Source: Chitinophagaceae bacterium
Lineage (GTDB): Bacteria > Bacteroidota > Bacteroidia > Chitinophagales > Chitinophagaceae
DNA: 8,255 nt
NCBI GenBank assembly: GCA_025924755.1
Contig: JAICHT010000154.1
Span: 1 to 8,255 of the forward strand
Direction of reading: 5' to 3'
A program made the translations under genes and the position numbers. Under the pieces are notes generated by a model. That model was not told the DNA's origin. It did not search any database and saw only the letters and a program-made list of their open reading frames with translations. Below are positions 1 through 5,929 of the stretch, piece by piece. Position 1 is the stretch's first letter, and the number at the start of each line of letters is the position of its first letter.

Positions 1-122
1 CCTGCGGGGGCATTCTTGTCCCACGTAAGATCTCTTAATACAATACTGTCGGATTGTGCAAATGCAATAGTTGACACCGATAAACATATTGCTATAAAAA
101 GAACTGCTGAAAATTTATTCAT
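1..122 (-). CDS. Exported protein of unknown function, N-terminal part only
   Basis: The reading frame starts at an ATG at 120-122 and runs off the left edge after 40 full codons. The first 23 or so residues form a typical signal peptide: Asn-Lys at the N terminus, a hydrophobic stretch (AVLFIAICLSVSTIAFA), and a likely cut after Ala-Phe-Ala just before a Gln. The mature part begins QSDSIVLRDLTWDKNAPA. The protein is therefore probably periplasmic or outer-membrane associated. There is no Cys at the cleavage point, so it does not look like a lipoprotein. Too little of the mature protein is present to name a family. The 129 bases upstream hold two competing hairpins. The frame is too short for a length-based ORF caller, but the clean signal peptide makes it credible. 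Confidence 0.7.
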   Translation of the reverse strand, partial: MNKFSAVLFIAICLSVSTIAFAQSDSIVLRDLTWDKNAPA

Positions 123-162
123 ACTTATGTTTTGAAATTGTGTATCAATCAAAGTAGCGGAA

Positions 163-206
163 GCCTGTGGTTCGACAGTGTGAACACAGGCAGATAGTTC
201 GCCTGC
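163..206 (-). promoter_or_regulatory. Two mutually exclusive hairpins upstream of the exported-protein gene
   Basis: GCCTGTG-G-TTC (163-173) pairs with GAACACAGGC (182-191), giving a 10-bp stem with one bulged G and an 8-base loop. CAGGC at 187-191 can instead pair with GCCTG at 201-205 across a 9-base loop. The two structures share the same central strand, so only one can form at a time. They lie 41 to 84 bases upstream of the start codon at 122. No T-run follows on either strand, so neither is a classical intrinsic terminator. They could be an attenuator-like leader or the remains of the stem of a boundary element; this is inference. Confidence 0.35.
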
Positions 207-212
207 AATTCT

Positions 213-221
213 GTTAGCAGC
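213..221. repeat. Cassette-boundary-like box GTTAGCAGC
   Basis: The 9-mer GTTAGCAGC occurs again at 5895-5903, and its reverse complement at 1526-1534 and 7111-7119. It lies 30 bases beyond the stop of the YdeI/OmdA gene. Its nearest complementary partner is GCTGCTAAC at 1526-1534, so the pair would enclose the YdeI/OmdA gene and the cupin gene. It resembles, but does not exactly match, the integron core GTTRRRY. Confidence 0.45.
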
Positions 222-251
222 CCGATGTTCTTATCTGTGTTTAATATGAAT

Positions 252-713
252 TTATTTTTTTCCTTCGCTTAAATCACTGATGGCTTTCTCAATTCTTTTT
301 TGCCGGGTTGCTTCTGTTTTTGCATCGTCAATTGGTAAAACATACCGCCTTTTATTACTGTAAGAAAGTTCTTCAAAAAAATTCTTTGCGTTTATGTTTT
401 TCTCAAGCGCTTCTTTAAAGTCCGCAGGCAAGTTTACCTCCCGGGGTTGTGTATCTAATTCTAATTGAACCGTCACTTCATCTCCGCCTTTGATTCCTGT
501 TTTGCTGCGAATGTCGGCACTTACTCCAATCATAAATTTACCACCCATAGCAGCAATGGTATTTCTGTACGTATAATCGTTTACAGTAACATTTACAGGC
601 GGCTTTTTTCCGGCTCCCAGCTTTTCAACCACATCTTCCGGAACACAAATTCCTGTATTATTTCCTATTTGTAATATAGTTGTAGTAAAGCGCAGTTTCT
701 TATTCTCAGGCAT
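252..713 (-). CDS. YdeI/OmpD-associated family protein (DUF1905 + OmdA domains)
   Basis: This 153-residue protein has the two-domain layout of the YdeI/OmdA family. Residues about 5-88 form a small beta-barrel of DUF1905 type (a 'KLRFTTTI' strand, then 'GICVPEDVVEKLG', 'VNVTVND', 'YRNTIAAMGGKFMIGVSADIR', 'GGDEVTVQLELD'). Residues about 95-150 form the helical OmdA part (LPADFKEALEKN, then FFEELSYSNKRRYVLPIDDAK, then RQKRIEKAI). The length is normal for the family. There is no signal peptide, so it should be cytoplasmic. The family is named for a bacteriocin-protection phenotype in enterobacteria, but the biochemical role is unknown. The ATG at 713 is preceded by an A/T-rich leader without a strong Shine-Dalgarno sequence, as is common in Bacteroidota. 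The gene is transcribed divergently from the cupin gene and ends 30 bases before a GTTAGCAGC box. Confidence 0.85.
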   Translation of the reverse strand: MPENKKLRFTTTILQIGNNTGICVPEDVVEKLGAGKKPPVNVTVNDYTYRNTIAAMGGKFMIGVSADIRSKTGIKGGDEVTVQLELDTQPREVNLPADFKEALEKNINAKNFFEELSYSNKRRYVLPIDDAKTEATRQKRIEKAISDLSEGKK

Positions 714-1084
714 AAATATTCTTATTTTTTAAATCAACTATTTCTGTACTTTTTTATAAAATCGCTTTACAATACTACTACTATTGAAGCAATGATGAAG
801 GTATGATACTGAGATTTAACGGCACCCCATTTTTATTTATGTAAGCATTACTTTCATGAGACGGATATGGCTTTTTTCATTTTGTTGAGAAATACTTAAC
901 TTGTCTATCAGCCGGACGTGGTCTTAACTAAACGCTGCTTTATGATAGGTCATACTAACGAAAGTGAAGCATCTCAAACCATATGCTGTAAATTTCCTCT
1001 CCGTCGTTGGGGATAACAAAATTGCATTAGAGGAAAATCAAGGCCTCCATCCGGCGATCATCTCAATACATAACTGCAAACAAA
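714..1084. other. 371-base gap between divergent genes, no gene found
   Basis: This stretch separates the start codons of the YdeI/OmdA gene (minus) and the cupin gene (plus), so it should hold both promoters. No sequence in it matches the Bacteroidota promoter pattern (TTTG, about 19 bases, TAnnTTTG) well enough to mark. The left part is very A/T rich and contains a short ACT triplet repeat near 775. The only longer open frame (GTG at 964, plus strand) overlaps the cupin start in another frame and has no recognisable features. No strong hairpin was seen. Confidence 0.5.
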
Positions 1085-1513
1085 ATGAAAAACTATTTCT
1101 GGCTGGCAGCATCGATAGTAGGTATCTTTTTAATACTGGTTCTTTTTAGTTTTTCACGAACAAACCAGGAAGGTTACGTGCTGGAACATGAAGCCGCTAT
1201 CCGCCACGAAGAACCCGGCCCGCACAATGGCGGCGGCAAAACGGCTGCTTACCCGTATTTTGCCAAAGTACCCGGCTTAAAAGTTGCCTTTCGCAAACGG
1301 GTGTTATATCCCGGATCTTCCATTGGGTATCATTTGCAGGAGAAAGAAGAAATTTATTATATCGTGCAGGGCCGGGGCGAAATGACCCTGAATGGCAAAA
1401 CATTTCCGGTATCGGCCGGCGATGCCGTGTTGACGCATGCGGGTAACCGGCATGGGCTGAAGCCAAGCGGCAGCGATAGTTTGACAGTAATTATAAATTA
1501 TCTTTTGGAGTAG
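1085..1513 (+). CDS. Membrane-anchored cupin-domain protein
   Basis: The protein has 142 residues. Residues 4-24 are a hydrophobic membrane anchor or uncleaved signal, so the cupin domain is probably in the periplasm. Residues about 68-140 form a single cupin_2 barrel. The first cupin motif reads GYHLQEKEEIYYIVQG, with His83, Gln85 where many cupins have a second His, and Glu89. The second motif runs from PVSAGDAVLTHAGNRHG, with His123 as the last ligand. Metal binding is thus plausible with a His-Gln-Glu-His set, but the substrate cannot be told. This is the only convincing plus-strand gene here. It is visibly richer in G and C than its neighbours over about 1190-1470, which may point to a separate origin. 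A GCTGCTAAC box and a hairpin follow the TAG stop. Confidence 0.85.
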   Translation: MKNYFWLAASIVGIFLILVLFSFSRTNQEGYVLEHEAAIRHEEPGPHNGGGKTAAYPYFAKVPGLKVAFRKRVLYPGSSIGYHLQEKEEIYYIVQGRGEMTLNGKTFPVSAGDAVLTHAGNRHGLKPSGSDSLTVIINYLLE

Positions 1514-1525
1514 GTATTTGCCGAA

Positions 1526-1551
1526 GCTGCTAACTTAACAGGGCTTTGAGC
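1526..1551. repeat. Left half of a boundary element (GCTGCTAAC, N9, CTTTG)
   Basis: From 1529 the sequence GCTAAC-TTAACAGGG-CTTTG-AGCAG matches the element at 3887 at 20 of 25 positions, including the shared block AGGGCTTTG. The same spacing, GCTAAC-N9-CTTT, occurs at 7114, and a variant with N8 at 7803. The full 9-mer GCTGCTAAC is the reverse complement of the boxes at 213 and 5895. No convincing matching right arm is seen before the acetyltransferase gene ends at 1650, so this copy may be decayed. A second look-alike, GATAAC-N8-CTTT, starts at 1579. Confidence 0.5.
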
Positions 1552-1576
1552 AGATGCAATATTTGCATTTTGTTTG
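1552..1576 (+). terminator. Hairpin with T-rich tail after the cupin gene
   Basis: AGATGCAA (1552-1559) pairs with TTGCATTT (1563-1570) across a 3-base loop, an 8-bp stem with one G-T pair. A T-rich tail (TGTTTG) follows. It lies 38 bases after the cupin stop and between convergent genes, where a terminator is expected. The stem has few G-C pairs, so its strength is uncertain. A second small palindrome, TACTTT-TAT-AAAGTA, lies at 1591-1605 and could serve the acetyltransferase gene on the other strand. Confidence 0.45.
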
Positions 1577-1649
1577 CCGATAACTGCTGCTACTTTTATA
1601 AAGTAAAGTTCATTGATTTTTAAGCTCTCCATGTTAAGTGTTCATTTTC

Positions 1650-2228
1650 TTATTCTGCTTCACTAATGGATTTAATAGCTTTAGCCGGAATACCACCAAC
1701 AATAGTATTGTCCGGAACATTTTTATTAACTACAGCACCAGCAGCAATTATTGAATTTTCTCCAACTGTTATGCCTGGCAAAATAGTTGCTCCTGCTCCA
1801 ATCCATGCATTTCTTTTAATTAAAATTGAGTTGAGAACAAGCGACTTTCTTTGTGATGGGTTTATGGGATGATTTTCTGTTATTAGACTGACTCTTGGGC
1901 CTATCAGAACATCATCTTCAATTGTTATTCCTCCAAGATCTAAAAAACTGCATGCATGGTTGATAAATACGTTTTTCCCAATCTTTATGTGTCTGCCAAA
2001 GTTTGTATGAAATGGAACAAATATCGTTGTGCTTTTGTCAATCTCTTTTCCAATTATTTCATTTAACCGATCTCTTATTTCATCAATAGTGGAAGAGGTA
2101 TTGAGCACTGAAGACAGTTTAATTGTTTGAGAAACCACTTCCCAGACCTTAACCATTTCTGGATCATCATTCGCAATCAAGCCGCCTGAAAGCATTCTTT
2201 CAAAAATATCCATGTTATCCAAGTTCAT
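1650..2228 (-). CDS. Hexapeptide-repeat O-acetyltransferase (maltose/galactoside acetyltransferase-like)
   Basis: This 192-residue protein belongs to the left-handed beta-helix acyltransferases that transfer acetyl from acetyl-CoA to a sugar hydroxyl or similar acceptor. Residues 1-65 are helical and differ from the usual maltose acetyltransferase N-terminal domain. From about residue 75 onward the hexapeptide pattern is clear: HIKIGKNVFINHACSFLDLG, then ITIEDDVLIGPRVSLITENHP, then ILIKRNAWIGAGATILPG, then ITVGENSIIAAGAVV, closing with the family's usual VGGIPAKAIK. His120 in 'TENHP' is at the position of the catalytic His of this family, followed by the typical charged loop (SQRKS). The real acceptor is unknown. 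The gene stands alone, converging with the cupin gene. An alternative start is Met6. Confidence 0.88.
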   Translation of the reverse strand: MNLDNMDIFERMLSGGLIANDDPEMVKVWEVVSQTIKLSSVLNTSSTIDEIRDRLNEIIGKEIDKSTTIFVPFHTNFGRHIKIGKNVFINHACSFLDLGGITIEDDVLIGPRVSLITENHPINPSQRKSLVLNSILIKRNAWIGAGATILPGITVGENSIIAAGAVVNKNVPDNTIVGGIPAKAIKSISEAE

Positions 2229-2392
2229 TTGTAATTATTGCTCAATAAAATTATAAATATTCATTTACTTCCATAGTTAATTCAAGAAGTGCTATTGAAT
2301 ATGATACCAGCATAACAAGGACCATGCGTATTGCTTTCAGCAGCACTGTAAACATTCGCAGCAAAATGGAGCGCAACTATATGGTAAATACG

Positions 2393-3202
2393 TTATTGTT
2401 TTTTGCCTGCCCCAACATTATAATGCAATCCCAGCACAAATAAGTACAGCCCGTAACATATAGTACCCGTGGCAATAAGCAAAAAGGCAATTGAACCTAT
2501 ATTGTCTCCAATAAAATCAAAAGCTTTGTCGGTGTTTACTACGTAGCTACTATTATGTTTTATTGCTGCTTTCAGATATAAAAAGCCAATTAATCCCAGG
2601 ATCACGCTACGTGACAAATACCCGGCATAAGCCATACCATATACAACATAGGTCTGCCCTTTGGTAAAATCATCCTCTTTTATCGCCTCCGTAAAACTTT
2701 TGGACACGCCATAAAATGCCAGCACCAATGCAGTTAACAGCACCACCAATGCAGTAACAATAACTATGGTGCGTCCCCACTCTGTCTTCAACATATCAGC
2801 CACCAAACTTTGCTGTTGGATTGGTGCACCGTTTATTGGGGCCTTCTGCCTGCTAAATATTGCTTGTAAAGCTAATACGGCAATGAATGCATCAGCGCCG
2901 GAACTAAAAGCAGCACCGGTTCTAAGCAGTATACCTTTTGCATCGCTGCCCAATTTATGGGGATCTCCAATTGCTTCGTAAAAACGCCAGATGATAAAGC
3001 ACAGGGCACCGAAAATAATTACCCAGTTTAGTACCCGTCCGAGAGCAAAGTCATCCAATAAAACAAACAAGCTGCTTTCATCTGCTCCTCCGTTTTTTAG
3101 TTTCAGAAAAGAAAGGATGGCTATAACACCAATGCTTCCGTAAATAATACCCGTGGAAAAGCAGCCAATCAAAGTAAGCGCCTTGAGTAATTTTCTTTTC
3201 AC
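2393..3202 (-). CDS. DUF1206 integral membrane protein
   Basis: This 269-residue protein has about six membrane helices arranged as three similar two-helix units (about residues 12-80, 97-172 and 190-262), the layout of DUF1206. Family-like features include 'GIIYGSIGVIAIL' in the first unit, the conserved 'FYEAIGDPHKLGSDAKGILLR' that joins units one and two, and 'YVVYGMAYAGYLSRSVILGLIGFLYLKAA' in the third. Its function is unknown. The start is GTG at 3202: an in-frame TAA lies two codons upstream, so no earlier start is possible. The GTG overlaps the TGA of a seven-codon reading frame (ATG at 3222-3220), which could be a tiny leader. A possible small gene ends 21 bases upstream. Confidence 0.85.
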   Translation of the reverse strand: MKRKLLKALTLIGCFSTGIIYGSIGVIAILSFLKLKNGGADESSLFVLLDDFALGRVLNWVIIFGALCFIIWRFYEAIGDPHKLGSDAKGILLRTGAAFSSGADAFIAVLALQAIFSRQKAPINGAPIQQQSLVADMLKTEWGRTIVIVTALVVLLTALVLAFYGVSKSFTEAIKEDDFTKGQTYVVYGMAYAGYLSRSVILGLIGFLYLKAAIKHNSSYVVNTDKAFDFIGDNIGSIAFLLIATGTICYGLYLFVLGLHYNVGAGKKQ

Positions 3203-3223
3203 TGATTATTCATACTTTGCATT

Positions 3224-3412
3224 TTACATAACAATTTCCTTTCCATACTTTGCCTTGGTAACTACAAGAGATAAGACATTAACGCCGACTGCTTCTTTAA
3301 AGTTGCTGCTAATACTCTGGGCTTGCTGCTGCAGCACTGTTTCGCGGTTCGTCAGCCAATCCAGAACCCAAAGCCCATGCTGTGTGTTTCTTTTTTTTAC
3401 CGCTAAGAACAA
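3224..3412 (-). CDS. Doubtful small ORF or gene remnant upstream of the DUF1206 gene
   Basis: The frame encodes 62 residues from a TTG at 3412; an in-frame TAG lies five codons further upstream. The middle reads WVLDWLTNRETVLQQQ and the end VTKAKYGKEIV-Met. The mix of charged and hydrophobic residues looks protein-like, and a 21-base gap to the DUF1206 start would suit an operon. However, there is no ATG near the beginning, no recognised domain, and it could equally be the 3' end of a lost longer gene. The 10-mer CATACTTTGC occurs twice, at 3211 and 3244 (plus-strand reading), spanning the end of the frame. Confidence 0.3.
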   Translation of the reverse strand: MFLAVKKRNTQHGLWVLDWLTNRETVLQQQAQSISSNFKEAVGVNVLSLVVTKAKYGKEIVM

Positions 3413-3490
3413 CTTGCTAAATAGCTAATACTGCTTTTCTTAAAATGCGATGTCTCTCTATTTCAAAGTCTGCTCATATGCCTTTACTTA

Positions 3491-3805
3491 CTATACATCT
3501 ACAGTATCAAACAAATAAATTTGAACATCATCATTGTTAGGAGCTAAAATTCTTCTGTCTGCTGCACATGCTTGTCCCTGCGGTGAAGCAAATGCCGTTT
3601 TAATGGCATCTAAGCTATCAAAGTGTAAAGTGCCAATGCAATAGGTATCTGAATGTCCTGTGGTTGAAATGATCGGGCTTTTGCCCACATCATACTTTAT
3701 CAGCCCCGGAAGGGTTTTTGCCAGTGGAATATGTACTTCAAAGTAGTGTTTGTCAAAAGCGGCTGTATCTTTTGGTGTTTTGTAAATTGCAAGCATTCGT
3801 GCCAT
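3491..3805 (-). CDS. EthD-family ferredoxin-like (dimeric alpha-beta barrel) protein
   Basis: This 104-residue protein matches the EthD pattern. It opens with a beta strand 'MLAIYKTPKDTAAF', then the signature 'HYFEVHIPLAKTLPGLIKYDVG' (about residues 20-41), where the His-Ile-Pro-Leu and Pro-Gly-Leu motifs are typical, then a central strand 'DTYCIGTLHFDSLDAIKTAFASPQG', and a closing strand near the C terminus ('QIYLFD'). The length is normal. The family forms dimers. EthD itself is needed for ethyl tert-butyl ether degradation, but most relatives, like this one, have no known substrate. There is no signal peptide. The start codon lies 78 bases downstream (in gene direction) of a GTTAGCCGC box belonging to the element at 3884-4064, and no matching box was found beyond the stop. 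Confidence 0.82.
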   Translation of the reverse strand: MARMLAIYKTPKDTAAFDKHYFEVHIPLAKTLPGLIKYDVGKSPIISTTGHSDTYCIGTLHFDSLDAIKTAFASPQGQACAADRRILAPNNDDVQIYLFDTVDV

Positions 3806-3883
3806 TATATTTAGAGTTTTACTTTTTGCTTACGCTATTGGGTTTCAGCCTTTCCCGTATCGTTAACACATCAAAAAATAATT

Positions 3884-4064
3884 GCGGCTAACGCAAGAGG
3901 GCTTTGTACAGGAAGGGCATTGTTGTTTTTCTAGCCCCGAACTGAAGCCCAATAAAGAAATAAAAGTACAAGTTAACAACTAAAAGCCCAACCGAATTCC
4001 GTCCAGCCTTAACCAAAGTGCAGCCATGCAAATAACCGAAGTTTGAACCTCCAGCCCTGCTTGC
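3884..4064. repeat. Long boundary element with inverted arms and GCGGCTAACG end
   Basis: The element begins GCGGCTAAC-GCAAGAGGG-CTTTG and shares the GCTAAC-N9-CTTT layout with three other sites here. GCAAGAGGGCT (3893-3903) pairs with AGCCCTGCTTGC (4053-4064), an 11-bp stem with one bulged base, closing a domain of about 170 bases. Inside, CTTTGTAC (3902) can pair with GTACAAG (3966), and CAATAAAGA (3949) matches a block at 7870. A GCCCAAC box, an exact RYYYAAC match, lies at 3986-3992. The element fills the space between the sigma factor stop (4078) and the leader of the EthD gene. An open frame runs through it on the minus strand and stops inside the GTTAG box. Confidence 0.5.
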
Positions 4065-4077
4065 ATGAAATCCAATT

Positions 4078-5328
4078 TTACCTGCAGTTTTGTTCAATCA
4101 GTCGTGCAATTTCTTTTGCCAAGGTTTGTTTTTCTGTTTTAGATTTTGTCAGTTTAATTGCCTGTTCGTAATGGGAAATTGCTGTGTCAATATTCACGTC
4201 TGCATACAAATAACCCAATAAACCGTAGTAATAACTGTGATCCGCCAGGTTTAGCTTTTCGGCTTCGGGTATTGCTTTGTTATGCCCATAAACTTTGGCA
4301 TAAGCAAATGTTCTGTTCATTGCTATTATAGGCGAATATTCAGTAAGAATAAGTTGATTGTAAAGCTGTAAAATGTGTTGCCATTTGTTTTGGTCTGTCG
4401 GTGTAGTATGCCAGTAGGCAATGCTTGCTTCCAAATGATATTTTGAAACTTCATTTCCTTTGCAGGCATTTATTAAATAATAGTTCCCTTTTTCAATCAA
4501 CGTTTTGTTCCATAAATTCCTGTCCTGTTCGTCAAATAAAACAGCTTCGCCATTGTCGTTTGTTCGTGCTTCAAGCCGTGAACTTTGAAAACACATTAAA
4601 GCAAGCAATGCGTTTACCTGTGGTGTATTGGTCAAAGTGTTTTCGGTTAGTATCAATGTGAGCCTTGCCGCTTCTGAACAAAGTTCTTGTCTTATTAACT
4701 GGTTGTTGGTTTTTGAAAAATAACCTTCGTTGAACAGCAAATACAAAGTTTTTAAAACAGTGTCTAACCTAAATTCTATTTCTGTTTTACTTAATGATTT
4801 GATTTGAAAATTGTCGTTGCGAAGATGATTTCTTGCCCGCTGCAACCGTTTCTTTATCGTTTCCGGTTTTGCAAGAAAAGCATTCGCAATTTCCTCTACG
4901 CTAAATCCACAAAGGATTTGAAGGGCCAAACAAATCTGTGCTTCTGTTGGATTGGTGGAATTACAAACAACAAAAATCATTGCCAACTGGCTATCAAAAA
5001 TATTTTGGTCGCTAAATTCAAATACTTGTTCGTTTGCAATTTCATCAGGTTTGATATTTTTTTTTACCTGTGTTTCAAAGACTGCAATGCGTTTGAAATA
5101 ATCCTTGGCTTTATTTTTTGCAACGGTATGAAGCCAGGCTACCGGATTTTCGGGTAAACCGTGTATGGCCCAAACTTCGGTAGCTTTCAAAAAGGTGTCG
5201 CTAACAATGTCTTCGGCAATTTCAATATGCTGCAAACCAAAATGACGGCATAGAACGGCCGTCATTTTAGCATACTCTTTTCTAAAGATGTGTGGCAATA
5301 ATTCGCTATTTGAGTTAGCTGTTGTCAT
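4078..5328 (-). CDS. ECF sigma factor with C-terminal DUF6596/TPR extension (ECF42-like)
   Basis: The protein is 416 residues from the ATG at 5328. Residues about 12-80 are sigma-70 region 2 (IEIAEDIVSDTFLKA, then NPVAWLHTVAKNKAKDYFKR). Residues about 126-170 are region 4, with the helix-turn-helix GFSVEEIANAFLAKPETIKK followed by RLQRAR. Residues about 185-285 match the DUF6596 region (LYLLFNEGY, LLALMCFQSSR, FDEQDRNLW), and residues about 295-412 are helical repeats of TPR type (YHLEASIAYWH, SPIIAMNRTFAYAKVYG, YGLLGYLYAD). This is the ECF42 layout, in which the C-terminal extension, not an anti-sigma factor, is thought to control activity. The frame is open 13 codons further up, but the chosen ATG gives the usual family start and a 14-base overlap with the YCII gene, implying coupled translation. 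It should recruit RNA polymerase to its own and a few other promoters. Confidence 0.88.
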   Translation of the reverse strand: MTTANSNSELLPHIFRKEYAKMTAVLCRHFGLQHIEIAEDIVSDTFLKATEVWAIHGLPENPVAWLHTVAKNKAKDYFKRIAVFETQVKKNIKPDEIANEQVFEFSDQNIFDSQLAMIFVVCNSTNPTEAQICLALQILCGFSVEEIANAFLAKPETIKKRLQRARNHLRNDNFQIKSLSKTEIEFRLDTVLKTLYLLFNEGYFSKTNNQLIRQELCSEAARLTLILTENTLTNTPQVNALLALMCFQSSRLEARTNDNGEAVLFDEQDRNLWNKTLIEKGNYYLINACKGNEVSKYHLEASIAYWHTTPTDQNKWQHILQLYNQLILTEYSPIIAMNRTFAYAKVYGHNKAIPEAEKLNLADHSYYYGLLGYLYADVNIDTAISHYEQAIKLTKSKTEKQTLAKEIARLIEQNCR

Positions 5329-5671
5329 CAGATGCCACCACTTTTCTAACTTCAACACTACCACCAATGGTTAAAATCGGGCATTGACCAGCAATCGCTA
5401 CGGCTTCGTCTATAGACTCCGTTCTTATCAAGGTATAGCCGTTGATATACTCTTTGATTTCAGTGTAAGGTCCGTCTGTTACAACGTTGCCGGGCTTGAC
5501 TGTTTTTGACTCGGACATGGAAAGTCGGTTGCCTCTATCCACCAGTTTGTTTTGAGCTGCAATACCTGCCATCCAATTCATCCAATTTGTCAACACTTCT
5601 TGCATTTGTTCGGGTGAAGGTTTGACGTCCTGATTTTCGCTGTTTCTAAATACTAACGCAAATTCTTTCAT
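5315..5671 (-). CDS. YCII-related (DGPF) protein, partner of the ECF sigma factor
   Basis: This 118-residue protein opens MKEFALVFRN, the usual first strand of the YCII/DGPF fold, then a helix with Trp30 and Trp33 (EVLTNWMNWMAG). Next comes 'GNVVTDGPYTEIKEYINGYTLI', where Asp-Gly-Pro-Tyr-Thr-Glu at 66-71 is the family signature, and finally 'IDEAVAIAGQCPIL...GSVEVRKV'. The length is typical. Genes of this family are the standard partners and targets of ECF41- and ECF42-type sigma factors, and this one directly precedes such a gene with overlapping ends. The molecular role is unknown; the fold resembles muconolactone isomerase. A candidate ECF promoter lies 30 bases upstream of the ATG. Confidence 0.9.
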   Translation of the reverse strand: MKEFALVFRNSENQDVKPSPEQMQEVLTNWMNWMAGIAAQNKLVDRGNRLSMSESKTVKPGNVVTDGPYTEIKEYINGYTLIRTESIDEAVAIAGQCPILTIGGSVEVRKVVASDDNS

Positions 5672-5691
5672 TTCTTAAATTTTTTATTGTT

Positions 5692-5727
5692 CGTCCTTAA
5701 GACGATTGAACTTTCAAAATGGGGACA
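5692..5727 (-). promoter_or_regulatory. Candidate ECF sigma promoter, TGTCCCC-N16-CGTC
   Basis: On the minus strand, TGTCCCC (5727-5721) is followed after exactly 16 bases by CGTC (5704-5701), and the YCII start codon comes 29 bases later. From established work, ECF41 sigma factors read TGTCACA-N16-CGTC and ECF42 factors a related TGTCGA/CGA pattern. The site is therefore a good candidate for autoregulation of the YCII-sigma operon. The -10 half is also one arm of the palindrome CGTC-CTTAA-GACG (5692-5704), which would fall at the transcription start. Confidence 0.6.
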
Positions 5728-5812
5728 AACGTCGCATTTATTGTTGAGGGTTGTCAAGCGTTAAAATAGCCGCTTACGTTGACGGCTTGCCGATGTGCCG
5801 ATATTTGAAATC

Positions 5813-5884
5813 TGTCAGCCGGGTAAATTAAATAAATTTGAATAAAGAACTAATGATGAATGATTATCGTCAGCCGGTATATTA
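5813..5884. repeat. Pair of direct repeats around GTCAGCCGG
   Basis: GTCAGCCGGGTAAATTA (5814-5830) recurs as GTCAGCCGGTATATTA (5869-5884), 55 bases apart in the same orientation. They lie between the YCII-sigma promoter and the end of the thioredoxin gene. They may be operator sites or part of a decayed boundary element; the sequence does not decide. Confidence 0.4.
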
Positions 5885-5894
5885 GCAAACTATT

Positions 5895-5903
5895 GTTAGC
5901 AGC
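5895..5903. repeat. Cassette-boundary-like box GTTAGCAGC
   Basis: This 9-mer lies 26 bases beyond the thioredoxin gene's stop. It is the exact reverse complement of GCTGCTAAC at 7111-7119, which lies 26 bases upstream of the same gene's start. The two boxes therefore bracket exactly one gene, as the core sites of an inserted gene cassette would. Confidence 0.5.
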
Positions 5904-5929
5904 ACATAGTGATACCAAACTTTACAGTT

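Noticed and set aside
964..1149. 61-codon plus-strand frame before the cupin gene
   Set aside because: It starts at GTG, overlaps the cupin signal region in another frame and shows no recognisable features.
1197..1466. 89-codon open frame on the minus strand opposite the cupin gene
   Set aside because: It is a shadow of the G/C-rich cupin gene, whose motifs are clear on the plus strand; the antisense translation has no domain-like pattern.
2311..2319. CAGCATAAC as a further boundary box
   Set aside because: It has no complementary partner on either side, no CTTT at the expected spacing and no convincing stem.
2324..2443. Short plus-strand frame starting MRIAFSSTVN between the acetyltransferase and DUF1206 genes
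   Set aside because: It has only 39 codons, half of them antisense to the DUF1206 end, and no features of its own.
3888..4097. 69-codon minus-strand frame as an ordinary gene
   Set aside because: It lies within a structured boundary element, starts at TTG, overlaps the end of the sigma factor gene and stops in the conserved box. It is kept as a finding about the element, not as a gene.
4804..5157. 117-codon plus-strand frame inside the sigma factor gene
   Set aside because: It is antisense to sigma regions 2 to 4, rich in Cys and Phe, as expected from reading an A/T-rich gene backwards.
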